Below are positions 32,852 to 45,829 of a DNA stretch of 64,000 nt, piece by piece. Numbering within the stretch: position 1 is the first letter of the stretch; each line of letters starts with the position of its first letter. Position numbers and translations under genes: made by a program. This DNA is from Agapanthus africanus (lineage: Eukaryota; Streptophyta; Magnoliopsida; Asparagales; Amaryllidaceae). The notes beneath the pieces are model-generated. The model made no database searches and was not told the DNA's origin. It worked only from the letters and a program-made list of their open reading frames with translations. Where the stretch lies: positions 374,936,137 to 375,000,136 of the forward strand of contig JASDDO010000006.1 of the NCBI GenBank assembly GCA_030015575.1. The letters run 5' to 3'.

Positions 32852-34640
32852 AAGTTGGTATCAGAGCGTTAGGTTTAACCTTGGTTCGAGTCTGGGTTTG
32901 ACTATGCGGAGTCTAGGGCGTAAATAATTCGGAACATAGGCTTGACCTTACGGAACTTAGACTTGAACAGGGGGTATTAGACCCGAACTTTCGTTACATA
33001 GGTTGACCCTGATTGATGGAGTAGGAAACTCAAGTAGAGTGACGTACCGTGCGTATGTACCGCGGCGTACTTACGATACGATACTCCGCTTAAGTAACCT
33101 TAGGATATATATACTTGAGATCCTTGATTCTGTTCGTTCCTATGATCGTACTCTCATTGATTCCATTCCTCCTTATGATCATGTATCCATTCTGGATATG
33201 TTGATTCCTTTCATTCCTTTGATCTATCTTCACTGATACATACTTGAGGTTCCTGTCACCATGGTTTGAGCGCAGATTGAGCTGCTGCTAGTGATGCGGT
33301 CAGGGCGAACTCGTCATGGACGAGGACTGACCATCCTGTTTTCTGGTGACATGGGAACGTCTCGATTTAGTGTTTGTGTTTTGACCTCTCATTTGAAGCG
33401 AGTGTTTGGTTTTTCACCGGATGATCGGGCTACTGATAGAAGCTGCATGTTGTGAGAGGACTGTTGATATACAGCTTACCTCAGAGTTTGCGATGTTGTC
33501 TACTGTGTATACAAATGACCCAGCCGTTGCTAAGATTGATGGGATGACGCTTTCAGAGCTTATGAGCTGAGATCACTGGAGCTTTCAGGAAGAGATACGA
33601 TAGAAGATAGCTAGTTTATCTCGAGTTGAGCGACTGATATGGTTCGTCTGATTTGATGTGCCGACATAAGCTCAGTTGAGTTGAAGAATTCCAGTTGAAA
33701 GATCTTACTCAAATCTAAAATAGATCGATCAAGAGAAAACGTTGTTCGTCGGATGCCCCGATTTGAGATCAGTAAGTTGACTAGTTTCAGATAGAAGGAC
33801 CTCACCCAGATGCGTTGTGAGTCGATTGAGAACGAACGAATAAAGCGTATTCCTCCGATGATTTGGACGAGTTTCCGAGGACGTATTCGGATAGATATCT
33901 TCTACAGAGTGATGAAAATACCGAGTTCGTAATTTTGAGTCCGTGTGAGAGACTCCGAATTGACCATGGCCGAGGACGAATTATGATATGCAGACAGCAA
34001 GAGATGACGTCAAAGTGGACAATAATAAAGACGAGCGGAACAAGAGGTTCGTGCGAGATGTTAGCGAGCGTTTGTTACGCTCCGTTGATGCCAGAGGATT
34101 GATATGTGTGCAGAGGCGTTAGATGCGGCAAGAATTTCCAGATGGAAGCCGTGCTGAGGACACAGCTGTCCGGTTATGAGAAAAGAGTTAAGCAAGAGTG
34201 CCAACCTTCGTACAGTTCAGCATAGGCGAGATCGGAAGAGATCTTGAGCAGGTACCTTCCAGGACACTGCTGCGATAAGATTTGCACCGAGGGTCAGTTG
34301 TGTCACGTGTATTCAGAGGGCCAGAAGCCGACGCCAGTGACGTGCTGCTTTACGAGTGGCCATACTAATTGGCCAAGAAATGACCAGAGGAGTGTCAGAG
34401 CGGAATCGTTTCCGTTAGTACACCTGACCGGGCCGACGAGCCGATGGATCGCGAGATTGATAATCCACAGAGAAAATAAGGACCCAGAGACAGATGACTC
34501 CAGACCGTGAGCAGGAGGCAGGCGGATGTTCTTGTTCTGACAGCTTTGGGCGCACCGGCATATTTTCGACATTGAAGGAGGTGTACCTCAGTGTCATTTA
34601 TTTCGATTCGTGTTTTTTGATCCGAGTATCACACTTTTAT
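32852..34640 (+). other. LARD internal region, first part, with tRNA-Met PBS
   Basis: TGGTATCAGAGC (32856-32867) is a perfect start of the initiator-Met primer binding site, four bases after the LTR. The remainder is non-coding; several short frames are open but show no gag or pol similarity. Confidence 0.9.
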
Positions 34641-35720
34641 TGCTTGGATTGAGTTTCGATAATTGGGTTTCGTGATTTATGTGTTCGTGCACCATAGCTG
34701 CACCTATTGGATATTTTCTTTTGTGCACAGTTATTGCACTTGATTTATATTAATACACCGCTACATTGGTTTGAGATTTGTGTATATCTATTTCACTTGA
34801 TATCGGTTTTATGCCTTGGCTGCATGTGTTTATGATTTCATAGATTTCATACGGTTGATTTGATTTTGTGCATGTGGTACGAAATCGATTTGGTTTTTGC
34901 ACTCGATATAGCTCGCATATGCTTGCAGCGCATTGATACGTGCTTTATGCACACGTTTATGATTTTATACACCTTGGTACACTCGGTGTTGTTTTATACG
35001 CATTTGAGTTATTGATGAGTTTCCGTGCACTTGTTGCGCCCGATTTGTATTTTGTGTATTTGCTGCACTAGATTTATACTCCGTGCATTTCTTGCACTAG
35101 ATTCGTATTTCGTGCATTTTTTACACCAGATTTGTATTTTGTACATTTGTTGCCCTAGATTTATATTTTGTGCATTGGTTGCACCAGATTGGTATTACGT
35201 GCATTGGTTGCACTAGATCTATACTCTGTACATTGGTTGCACCCGATTTATGTCTTTGAGCATTTGTTTCACCAGGTTTATGTTTTTGTGCGTGTTTGCA
35301 CTTGACGTTCGTTTTCATGCATGCTACTGCACTAGATGGTTTATACGGACCTGACGCGCTTGGGTTGGATTTTTGCGTATATTGGGCGTATGGTGTGGGA
35401 TTTTGTACGCACCGAATGCACTTGATTGAGATTTTATTCGTGCATGTTGGATACACTTGATTTAGATTTTATTCGTGCATGTCGGATGCACTTGATTAAG
35501 GTTCCATTCGTGCATGTTGGATGCACTTCATTTAGATTTCCATTCGTGCAGATTAGTTGCACTGGGTTGAGATTTTCGTACACTCTAAATGCACTTGATG
35601 TTGTTGTCATACACACCAGTTGCATTTGACAGATGCTTTTGTGCACACCGGTTGCACTTAGTTTCGTTTTGTGCACATTCGTAGCACTTGTATTTGGCTT
35701 TGATTTTCGTACGCACCAGA
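34641..35720 (+). repeat. LARD internal ~29-bp and ~41-bp tandem repeats
   Basis: From about 34990 units of roughly 29-30 bases contain TTGCACTAGATTTATATTTT and GTGCATT. From about 35400 the spacing widens to ~41 bases, with TTCGTGCATGTTGGATGCA. The small Cys/His-rich open frames on both strands are consequences of the repeat. Confidence 0.85.
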
Positions 35721-36403
35721 CGCACGTGATTATTGGATACGCCTTTTAAGGCTGATTTTTGCTCTCGGGCGTTATATTTTGATGTTGAGTACTATATATA
35801 TAGTAACCGAGCAGGACTGATCTGAGGAAAGTGCATGAGTACTTGTGCATGCATTATAAGTGTACCAAGAGGTTTTCAAAAATGAGCTATAGCCTCGCTA
35901 TTTCCTAAGTGTCCGTAAGAGACACGAATCTTTACAAAGAAAAACCTCTGCGATATTTCAAAAAGGCGAAACGTATAATTTGAGCAAAAACATATATAGA
36001 TATATTGACTACTTTACAATTGAGCGTCCGCCACTTATGCCGTGAGCTACGCATCGCACGGCGACTCGGGAAAGATTTTTGCATGTGATTTATTCATTTT
36101 TTTAGAAGGGTTTTACCACGATGCGTACTATTTACGTATTATGATTTTGGAGTATAGCATATTTGAGAATGGCATTGGATTTCAAGATTTGCATCTCCCT
36201 TGTAACTCTAGTGATTGTGTTACGCTTGACGGAGTTCGACCTTGAGTTTTATACTCGTTTTCATGTGCACTTGATGCGCTGTGGTATTTCTGTATCTCCC
36301 GTGACTTCGGAGCCCCATTGAGTGGAGCTGATTATTGAAATGTTTTAGCATTTGGGGGTTTAAATTTAAATTCGGGGACTGAATTTATTTAAGCGGGAAA
36401 GAT
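35721..36403 (+). other. LARD 3' internal end with polypurine tract
   Basis: Non-coding. AAGCGGGAAAGAT (36391-36403) directly abuts the second LTR and serves as polypurine tract; GGGGACTGAATTTATTTAAG just before it is typical of chromovirus-type ends. Confidence 0.75.
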
Positions 36404-39400
36404 TGTAACATTTCAGAAATATAAAATATTATTTTTTGAATTTAATATTAAAATAATATATTTCGCGAAAACTACTCGATTTGCAAATTTGGGGTTTTCG
36501 TAAAATGGTATAAATATATACCAATATTTGTGAAATAATTGGAGATTAAAATGATTTATAATTAATTATCGGATTTGGGCAATTTTATAATTAATTATAT
36601 ATAAGTTTAAAATTAAACTTGATTAGTGCACTACTAATCGCGATTAGGCCAAATCCGTATTTCTACATTTTTCCATGGTTAGTGCACCATGACATGTTGC
36701 ATTTTTGTTGCATGTTGTTTGATTTGTATTTGTTGATATTTGGCTTTAAAAGAAGAAAAAAAAGAAAGAGAATTATTGGAGAGGGGGGGACTAAATGATG
36801 AGGCATGGGCTTGTGAGAGGGTGAGAATAAGAGAGAGTAAGGATAGGAGAGAGGGAGGGCTACCTTCTTTTCCCCCCATGGTTTTCTTCATCTCCTCCTT
36901 CATGCTACCTCCACCACTTCTACCTCCATATTTCATCTCCAAAACCTTGCCAAAACCCTACAGCCCCTTCACAAAAAATGATCACAACCTCTCTACAAAC
37001 CCTTTGGACCAATCAAAGTTGGATTTTGAAGACTTTGAGCAACTCAAGAAAATTCTTGAGTTGCCAAATGAGGTAATTCCTACACTTCTAGTTTAGTTTT
37101 TGAGTTTCCTAGCACCCTATAGTAGTTTAGAGTTAAATCAATTTAGATTAGTGATATTTGGAAATTCCAAGAGAAGGTTTAGGTGTTTGTGTGGACTTGC
37201 GATCTGTAGTGGGTGTTTACTTAACCCTTAGTGGTGTTTTACTGGCCAAGACCCAAGATTAGCACCAAAATACGAACTTAGAAATTGTCCCGTGTCGGTT
37301 TTGTGATGTTTTGTAACCTACAGGATATCTGGAGCTATCGGGGTAGTTTCAAGAAAATCAAACAAGTCCATTGACCTAAACAAACGACCAGAAGACCACC
37401 ACCAAAATATGAGCCCATTTTCCTCTAATCTGGTCAGCGAGATCGTACTTTTGGATGAAGTCGCCGGATTTTTGTTGGGTACTGGTGTTGAGTTTTTGGC
37501 TGTAGCTCACTTACCCTATAATCTATCCCATGTACTTGCTTGTTTAGTCCTAATTGACCTGAACCAAAATCTTGGAGCATATTGGGTTGGTTTTGGTTAT
37601 ATTTTCCGATATTGGAATTCTTGGTTTTGATATTAGATATGAGATTTGGTCGTTGCATGTTTTTACGTCAACGACGGGGGTTGTTTGGTTGTTTTTGCAT
37701 GTGTAAGCTATAGGTTCTAACTTATAAGCCCTTCGTGTGCCGTATCGGTTTTCGGACTTGGTTTTCATAACGATGCGATATGTCTTGATTATAGGTACCT
37801 TCACGTGGATTCCGAGACGACGAAGCATATCGACTACGACTGAATAAGGAGTTCCGCAGGTGAGTAAATTTATATCTACAGGAGAAGTCGGGTCGATGGC
37901 GTATAGCACCCCCGCAACCATTGATATGTGATTTATAATTTGGAGACAAGATTTGCCGGCTCACACACTTTCATCATCGATAATTGCTATGTCACTTACA
38001 CAGTAGAATTGCTATATCATGCTATTACTCTTAATTGTTCAGAACAGTCACATGACTCGTTGGCATGATATATTGCTATGCTCACATCATTATGCTATGT
38101 CGCATGATATACTTGATATGCTCACATTTCCGTTCTATGTTTGCATACATCATGCTTTATGATTATACGCACTGAGATGTTGTTTTCATGAGATTCTGGA
38201 TTTGAGAACTGTGGTTATATTTCAAAAGAATGTATGTATTGTTTTAAAAACCCGGTTTCTCTTGATATGATATTTCGAGGCGTCCACCATGTGTTTTCTC
38301 GGTTATGAGCTGTGTGATACCCGATTCGAGGAGCTGGATGAACCATTTGTGGATACATGGTGGACCCGGTATGGTACTCCGGGGAAAGAAAGGTATGTTG
38401 TGCAGTAGACGATGAGCCTGGCAGAGGGACTACTACCTACCGGTGATAGTATTTGGGCTCGGCGGTTATCCGGAGGATACCGATCAGAGTCGTGAGATGG
38501 ATATGGGCCGATCCGAACTGACGGAGCCCGAGATATGAGAATTTACGTGTCGATGTTGGACACGGGTTTCATGATATTTCGAGTGTCGATGTTAGACACT
38601 CGGGTTCCATGATTTTGATGTGTCGTTGATGGACACACGTTGGTTGATATCCTCATATTTACATGCATATGCTTTCATGATGTTTTCGAGTGTCGATGTT
38701 GGACACTCAGGTTCCATGATGTTGTTATGCCATTGATGGACACGTGGATGATATCCACATGCATACAGGCATTGATTATTGTTGGCATATATGCAGACAT
38801 GGTCACCCTAGATATCATAGTATTACCTTCATGATATAGTTGACCTAGGAAATCGTTGTTTTATTCGATTTCTATCAGCTGATGTTTTCTACTCACGAGT
38901 TGGCAACTCACTCACGTTGTGCCACAGTTCTAGCAGGTTTGACCGCATGGATCAGTAGCGGTATCGCTGGCACACAACTTGCATTCGGGTGATTTGCTAT
39001 GGTAGGTGGGACATATTGAATCGTGCCCACTCTTGTATTATTATTCCTGTTGTATCTAGTCAACTCCATCAATTAGAAACTAGTATTTGTATAATTAGTA
39101 AGACTTAGAAAGACTTGTACTTGCGAGACTTAGAGCGACGGATTATATGTTCGCTGTTGGGGGATTTGATGTCTTGCTTCTTTACTTTATCCTTTTGTGT
39201 TGATCTTCACTGTTGGGCGTCATATACATATATTTCTGAATTGCGTGGTTGTGATTCCGCCGATTGGCGAAGAGCTAGCTCCCGCTTGGAGATGCCTTTA
39301 TTGTTATCCTATATATGTGGTTTTGGATCAAAATATACAAGTGGGGTGCTGTCCAAATTTTTAAAAAGGGAAGAAACATATTTTTTTCAACTAGTATAAT

Positions 39401-39599
39401 CCACTCGCATTGTCATGTTCCATTATCTATTCATTTAACAAAACGTTTGATTTCATCATACATTTATTTCAAAACTTCATCTCTTTTATTTTCTTTAAAA
39501 GGTTTAGATTTCTGGGCTTTGGCTTACTTAAATTACGTTACGCCTTTAGACGTTGCGTGATTTAAGTGCCGGTCATGAACTTTATTTCGGGACATGACA
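36404..39599 (+). repeat. LARD 3' LTR
   Basis: It starts TGTAACATTTCAG, ends GGGACATGACA and is followed by TSD TTAAA (39600-39604). It matches the first LTR with scattered point changes and a few small indels, so it is not a very recent insertion. Confidence 0.93.
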
Positions 39600-40289
39600 T
39601 TAAATTATCAAGACCCCTTTCATCTTTCTGAAGAATGTCCACTTAGGTGCAGTCCTCAAGGTAAATCTCCCACTAATTTAGAAAAGCAATTAGCCACTTT
39701 TATGCAAAATATAGCTGTGAATTAACAGGCAATTGCTAGACTAGAAATGAAGATTGACCAAATAGTAGGCGCAGTAGGAGAGAGAGCGCACGAGGCATTT
39801 TCCCTGATCAATCTATCAAAAATCCTAAGGACAAAAGAGATAACTAAATTCACCAAGTGAACGTTATTACCGTTGTGCCTAGCGATGAACTCGTGAAAAA
39901 ATCAAATTCTATTGTGCCTCACCCTCCGTTGTTATTAAATGAAATTGATAATTAAGTCTGATGTATTTCTTAAACCAAACCAATCTTCATATCAAGATGA
40001 ACAATCTACTGAGACTAAAGTTTTTCCTAAAACGATTAAAAGCGAAGAAACGAGCTGCTAAAATAAAAAAGGTTATAGAAGATTTCAAACAAGTCAAACC
40101 TAATATCCCACTTCTTGATGAAATCCAACAAGTATCCAATCATACTCAATATTTAGCAAATATGTATTCCGAAAATAGGCACACAACTGTACCTAAGAAA
40201 TTTTTCCTAGCTGGAAATATATGTGACAGTTTGCGCAGTGTTGGGCTTATAAACTATAAGGACCCCGGTTGTCCTACTATTTCTTGCAC
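39600..40289 (+). pseudogene. gag: Athila-like gag C-terminus and pre-protease region
   Basis: Directly after the LARD the broken gag frame resumes with NYQDPFHLSEECPL and NLEKQLATFMQNIA. It contains TAA and TGA stops and at least one frame change. From 39961 another frame reads FKQVKPNIPLLDEIQQV, VPKKFFLAGNI and NYKDPGCPTISC, the conserved stretch just before the protease of Athila elements. It is cut at 40289 by the solo LTR. Confidence 0.8.
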
Positions 40290-40403
40290 TGTAACAATTC
40301 TAAACTTTCTGTACATAATTTTTTTTTAAATACAGAAAGGAACACCCGAGCCTAAGCACAAGTTATAAATTTGATTTGCTTTTGAACAGCAAGAAAGCAC
40401 TCG

Positions 40404-40470
40404 TGGCTCATCGGTAAAGCCTTGCACTGTTGTGACGTAGCCTCTGTGATCGAATCCCCTCAGCCACATA
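40404..40470 (+). other. tRNA-like A-box/B-box sequence in the solo LTR
   Basis: TGGCTCATCGG (40404-40414) fits a pol III A-box and GATCGAATCC (40448-40457) a B-box, 33 bases apart, followed by AGCCAC. The same arrangement occurs in two related LTRs (53869-53922, and minus 58891-58835). The cloverleaf is poor, so it is a degenerate tRNA-derived segment and not a tRNA gene. Confidence 0.5.
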
Positions 40471-42786
40471 TTATTTTTATTGATTTTTTTAATCTTTTAG
40501 AAGCCCAAGGGTTTGTACGTGCACTACATGTAAGATGATAAGTTACAGAATAAACAAACATGTGCACTAGGTTATACCAACAGACACCAACACGTGGCGA
40601 GCATCCCATACCCCGGCCCTACTTCTCGACCGGCGAGATCTCCATCTCGACCGGCACCGCCGGGCCCCCCCATAAAGGATAGTCCCCATTTTTTGCCCCT
40701 TGCACCTGTTGGCCTACCCCACTTCCCTCATACTGTTTGTTTTCTCTGAATTTTTCCAGAGAACATTGAATCATCTTTAATCCCATTTTTAATGCAAATT
40801 TTTAATGCATTCTTTAACCCTCTAAACCCTAATTTTCCCTATAAATACCAAACTCTATTTCACCTCTCCTCACTCAGAATTTCATTTCAAAAGCTCTCAA
40901 AAATTTCTAAGTCCTAAGTTGTGCAAGTGGAGTTAGCAAAGGGCGAAGTTCCGACGAAGTTCCGAGGAGATTCCGGCGATGAAACGACGCCCCGACACTT
41001 TCCCTAGCTTCCCCTTTCTCTCCTCTACTCTTGTAGCCAATAAGTCCCCTCTCCATCTCTCTTTTTCTATTCTAAAAACTTTCATTTTAAAAACTCGATG
41101 AAAGCGGAATTAATCCGACTTCCGATTCGTTTTTCTTTAAAAATTCTATTTTTCTTAAACCATAAAATACCATACTCTTATATAATGTTTAAAAAATATA
41201 AATAAACACATTAGAACAAGTTTCATCTCAAAATAAATCATGTTGCAATCTTTATTTCATTTTTATAGTAAAATACGACCATGTTTACAAACAATATTGT
41301 TATCCATTTTTTACTGTATTACCTTTAGAAAGCTCACGAGGTAATGACCTACCTCATCAAAACACATATTCATGACATAGCACGATTTAATTTTGGTCAA
41401 TATTTGTGGGAATATCACGAGTTACAATAAAATACCCTAAACTATTACAAAACTGTTTTCTTTAAAAAGAGTGTTCATTAATTCCTTGCAATTACGTCTC
41501 TACAACCCATTTTGGGGAATCCCAATCGGGATGGTGCGGGTTATCGCACGTCCTTGGTCCTAATAGAGTAAGATGCAGACCTCCGCAAGGAGCATTCAAT
41601 CTCGATGGAATTTTTAATGCTATTTTTAAGAAAATAAGATTTCTACAAAATAAATAAAATTTATTTTTATTAAATATATAGATATATATATATATATATG
41701 AATATTATCAAAAGATCTATCTTAAATCTATTATACAAATATTCCATGTTTTCCAAATCAAAGGAATCACCATTACAGAAAAATACCATTTCAATTCAAT
41801 GCAAAATTCCAATATTTCAATAAAATACCATATACAATGAAAACTAGGTTCTACTAACTAGAAACTTCACTTTTATAAAATAAATATCTATGAAAACCCT
41901 AAAGACGATAATTAAATACTTGAGATGTATTTTGAATATGTATCAAAACTATTTTACATAAAACCCTCTCAAGTTATACTAAATTATAATAAGGACCCTG
42001 GTAAATATAGGTTTAAGCGGGACCAATTCTCTTGAGCCTCAGGGAGCCGGAGAATATGGGTGCATGCCTATCTAAGGTAGACAATCTAACAAACGGTGTT
42101 ATCAACACAGTAATTGTCTTGGAAAAAAATACAAATCCTGCCGTACATGTGCAGCAGTTACCGATAATATCAAAACTAAATCAGGACTTCAATTTCTTTT
42201 CAAAATGTCTGACTCAGACTGAGTCTCAATCTAATCAATCTGAATTGAATATGATTCAAGTATAATTCCATTTACAACATGAATCTGTCTATCCCAGAAT
42301 ACAATCTATAACAATATGAACATAACCGAACCATGGATATACCCTGATTACATGACTATCCATTTACATCCATTCCGTTTACTGATATCACGGTTTCAGC
42401 AAGTCTTCCATTTATTACAAGATAATACAATACAATTCGTACAATCAATACAATAAGACACTACGGGGTTTATAAAGGGGTAGACTGGTACGGAACATGT
42501 TAAAGGTGGCACGAGATGGTCACTTAAGACGTAATTACATCCGTATCATTGTTCCGTGGTATTTTCAACGGAGCTTTGTATTACGGGTTACCAAAGTCCA
42601 CGGTGTAAGTTGGACTCCTCTCGTATACACTGGCATATTCTGTACCAAGCTACAAACAACTGCGTTAAAATTATAATCAAATATTACTAGTTATACTTTC
42701 TTTATATCTATTCTATCTCTACCCATCTTTGGGATTTACCGAGCGATTTTTCGCTAACGACATTCTTATTTCTCTTATTTTTTGGA

Positions 42787-42870
42787 ATGTTGTCAGGAGG
42801 ACCCGACTCTGAGGAGCTCGAGACCAGTCATGAGCACTTGGATTAGTACACAGAAGATCCCGAGCTATAG
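42787..42870 (+). pseudogene. 27-codon acidic micro-ORF in the solo LTR (one stop)
   Basis: ATG at 42787 opens a 28-codon unit ending in TAG at 42868, exactly the same 84 bases as in the two related LTRs (59638-59721; minus 56232-56149). A TAG replaces the usual Gln codon (LDQ) at codon 20. The tail reads YTEDPEL. No known function. A pyrimidine tract and a splice-acceptor-like TTGTCAG overlap its start. Confidence 0.45.
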
Positions 42871-43128
42871 TCACTTGTATATATTTCCATTTCAGTTATG
42901 CCATTGTTTAGGCATTGCTTTCCATTCATGTATTTACATTTCCAGTTGTACCTGTAAAAGAATGTTAATAAATAAAAGTTGATATTCAATTACATCTATT
43001 GTCATTTTTCTTGTATACATTTACTTTATATTGCTTAGATACGCTTAGCGTGTTTATTTTGAAATAAATACGTAGCGGGCCCAGTCGCGTCCCTCCCCAT
43101 ACATCAGGAAGCGGGGCGTGACATGCAC

Positions 43129-43470
43129 TATACGAGACAAAGTCATAGATAGAACCTTACTTGACTTAGGCGTGAATGTGAACCTCCTTCCTTTTTGAGT
43201 CTATGAGTAGTTAGGATTAGGAGAGATTAAACCTACTAAGGTAACTTGACAGATGGCCGATCGTTCTATTAGAAAACCTAAAAGGCAGATTCAGAATGTG
43301 TTAATTAAAATAGGAAATTCCATATTTCTAGTTGATTTTATTGTCTTAGAAACACAACTTGTATCCAATCATAAGGGTCAGATCTCGGTTATTTTAGGAT
43401 GACCATTCCTGGCAATAAATAAATTGTCGAACCGGTTCTATGACACTGCCTTTTGGGAATATGGCAATTA
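43129..43470 (+). pseudogene. Athila-like protease remnant
   Basis: After the solo LTR the Athila-like coding region continues: LLDLGVNVNLLPF (aspartic protease core, Asp-Leu-Gly in place of D-x-G/A), LGLGEIKPTKVT, QMADRSIRKPK and NHKGQISVILG leading to PFLAINK. At least four in-frame stops occur. The catalytic region is thus decayed. No RT follows. Confidence 0.75.
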
Positions 43471-43582
43471 ATCTCAACATCTTTAAATCAGGAAGCAAAC
43501 CAAGTGAATTGTATGAACAACTTCTTGAAGTTAATGCAATTCATGAAGTTTTTTTTGGATGAGGAATTTGTCTTAGAAGATA

Positions 43583-43873
43583 GTGATTTCCAGGAAATTT
43601 AAGGAGGAGGGATTTAATTGCAAAGAGGGTTATTTCAAAAAAAGTAGTTTTGAAGAGATTTTTGCAGAAGAACTCACATTCGTAGGTGAAGGTGAATATA
43701 CAGTGGATAACATGAATTACCATGAGCCAACTTTTGAGGAATTATTTAAGGATGAACTCTTAATTTTAAATGAATTACACGTACCACATTCTTATGATTT
43801 GCATGTAAAAGAGAAGCATCCTATTGAAAATAAATTAGACCCCTCAAATTTGATACTATTTCTTGTCACCTAG
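43583..43873 (+). pseudogene. Unassigned open frame in the Athila-like remnant
   Basis: A 96-codon frame, rich in Glu, Phe and Lys (KSSFEEIFAEELTF, EPTFEELFKDELLIL). The FEE(I/L)F(A/K)(E/D)EL motif is repeated about 30 residues apart. It lies where pol should start in an intact element but shows no RT signature. It may be a lineage-specific linker or a chance frame. Confidence 0.35.
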
Positions 43874-44967
43874 ATACTGTACAAAAATCAAATGCTGTTA
43901 GAATTAAATTGTAAATTTTTTAAACTATAAATTTCAAACCGTAATTTAATTCTTGCAATTTTAAACACGATAAAATTTTAAATTTTCGTTTTGAGCCTTA
44001 TTGGCATATCGTGTTTTAATAAGCCCATGGGTATATTGATAAATTCTTTGAGTGGCTAATTCTGATTTTTGGACTCTTTACAGCAGCAACGGTTATAAAT
44101 TTGTTAAGTAATAAAGGTTGATCAAGAAGAGAAGCTCATAGTTTTCCACGAGTCGGAATATTTTATATAAAATCTTAACTCCTTTTTGTATATTATGGTA
44201 CTAACTTTCGAAAGTCTTATGTGTAAAATGAACCAATTCTTTATTTATAGTCGAACCATGCCTTATTCCCCAAAACCAAAGAGCTGTTATACAACAATAG
44301 AGAAGAAAGGAGACGGCCCTTGAACTTTGCAGGCAAACAAATTCACCCAGATTTCTGGGGAAGGTAAATCTTTCTTCCTCTTTACTTATTCCAATACTTA
44401 TTTTCTGAGAAAATTGCTCTATTGATCATACGCAATTTCATGATTTTGAGATAGAATACAGGGTAGAGGATAGTAAGGACACGGTTTGAAACAAGAGTGG
44501 GGGTGGTTTGTTTTGTACAAAGATTTTTTAGGTCTTTTTCATCTTTCTTTCTTTTTCAATTTTTTAAAAAGGTTTTCGTAGTTTCTTTTCTTTTCATTTT
44601 TAGGTTCTCTTAAAAAAATAAAATTTTGAAAATGAAAATTAGAGAGTGAAACATGTATATAAAAAAGAGGAAAGGATTTAAGAAGAACAAGAAAAATAGA
44701 TATGATTTTGAATAAGCTAGTAATGGGCGATCATGTACTTGATTCCCAGAGGTTGAGTGAGATGGAAGAATTATGGAATTTAAGGATAAAAATAAGTCTG
44801 AAAATTAGTTCCTATTCTTGAGTCCAAATTTAAAGAGTATTTACCCTATAAATTGCACATATACACATTTTGAAACTTGGGATAGTAGAGAATACCTAGA
44901 AATACTCTTGCTTGAAAGCCTTAGTATAAAAGAAAAAACAGTATTTGAAGTTAACCACGAAAAAAGA

Positions 44968-45014
<47 letters not shown>

Positions 45015-45829
45015 GTTGTAACTTACTTAGAGTTATAAAAAAGCATAAAAATAGAAGAAAAAATATATACATCGAGGGTGTTTTATCACCCTGTGCTTTA
45101 GACCAACTGGTCTGGGAGTCACTGCTGAGCCCGAGATAGTTATAAGACTAGGCTTATATGTATGAAGTTATTTACGCCTTAATAAGTAATCACATTCGAT
45201 AATCGGTTGGTTAGTAGTATTAACAGATGCATGAAAAGTGTGTGAGCGATTCATCCATCTCTAATAAAAGGAAGTAGTACTACGGTGTTAGGACAAGGGT
45301 ACGAAAGCTCGAATTAAATTCTCAAGTGTAGGGATGAATTTACACACACGTAGGAGTATATGATCGATATTTATAGGAGAGGTAAGGATGAATAATAGTA
45401 TGATGTTTTATTGAGAGAGGAGGTAATTTCTGGATTTGATCAAGACTATTAAGATGAAGATTCATGAAAACTGAAAAGCTAGTAGAAGTCGAAACTCTTA
45501 TTTTTCAAGCCTTTTATTTTATCTGTTTCTATCTTTGTATGTAGTTTTCACTTTCCGATTTTTGTTTCCTTTGTTTTTTCTATCCCATTTGGGGATTTTA
45601 TGGGTAGTATCTGTTGAAAATCCTCAGAAGACACAATTTCTCCTACTAGGGACATATATAGGTTTAAAGGCTTGTTGCATGCACTCAATGCAAGCGCACG
45701 CCCGCGAAAGGTGCTTAGGTGTAGACTTTAGTTGATAGAGTCAGATTTTTATTTTTCATTTGTAGTTCAGAGTTTGAAAACTTATTTTTGCTCGAGAACT
45801 AGCAAAAGATAAGTATAAGGGTATTTGAT
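43874..45829 (+). other. 3' non-coding region of the Athila-like element
   Basis: AT-rich, without supportable genes. It includes an AT microsatellite (44974-45012). It ends with purine-rich sequence AAGATAAGTATAAGGG (45807-45822), the likely polypurine tract, a few bases before the 3' LTR. Confidence 0.65.

Larger units (their letters stand above)
29644..39599 (+). mobile_element. LARD-type retrotransposon (large LTRs, no coding region)
   Basis: Two LTRs of about 3.2 kb (29644-32851, 36404-39599) starting TGTAACATTTCAG and ending GACA, with TSD TTAAA. The initiator-Met primer site directly follows the first LTR, and a purine-rich tract precedes the second. The 3.55 kb between them has no gag or pol motif. 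This is the definition of a large retrotransposon derivative that relies on proteins from a related autonomous element; LTR ends and PBS point to a Tekay/Del-like chromovirus partner (inference). Confidence 0.92.
40290..43123 (+). mobile_element. Solo LTR, Tekay/chromovirus-like family
   Basis: It begins TGTAACAATTCTAAAC and ends GGGGCGTGACA, flanked by TGCAC at 40285-40289 and 43124-43128. It is related along its length to the LTR at 53746-59977 and to the inverted copy at 55897-59207. No internal domain is present, so it arose by LTR-LTR recombination. A TATA box (TATAAATA, 40840-40847) and downstream UTR-like sequence are recognisable. Confidence 0.92.

Noticed and set aside
35025-35676. 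Cys-rich small proteins in the LARD core
   Set aside because: Frames arise from the TTGCAC/GTGCAT tandem repeat on both strands.
40396-40472. Functional tRNA gene
   Set aside because: A and B boxes are present, but acceptor and T-stem pairing is poor and the sequence lies inside a repeated LTR.
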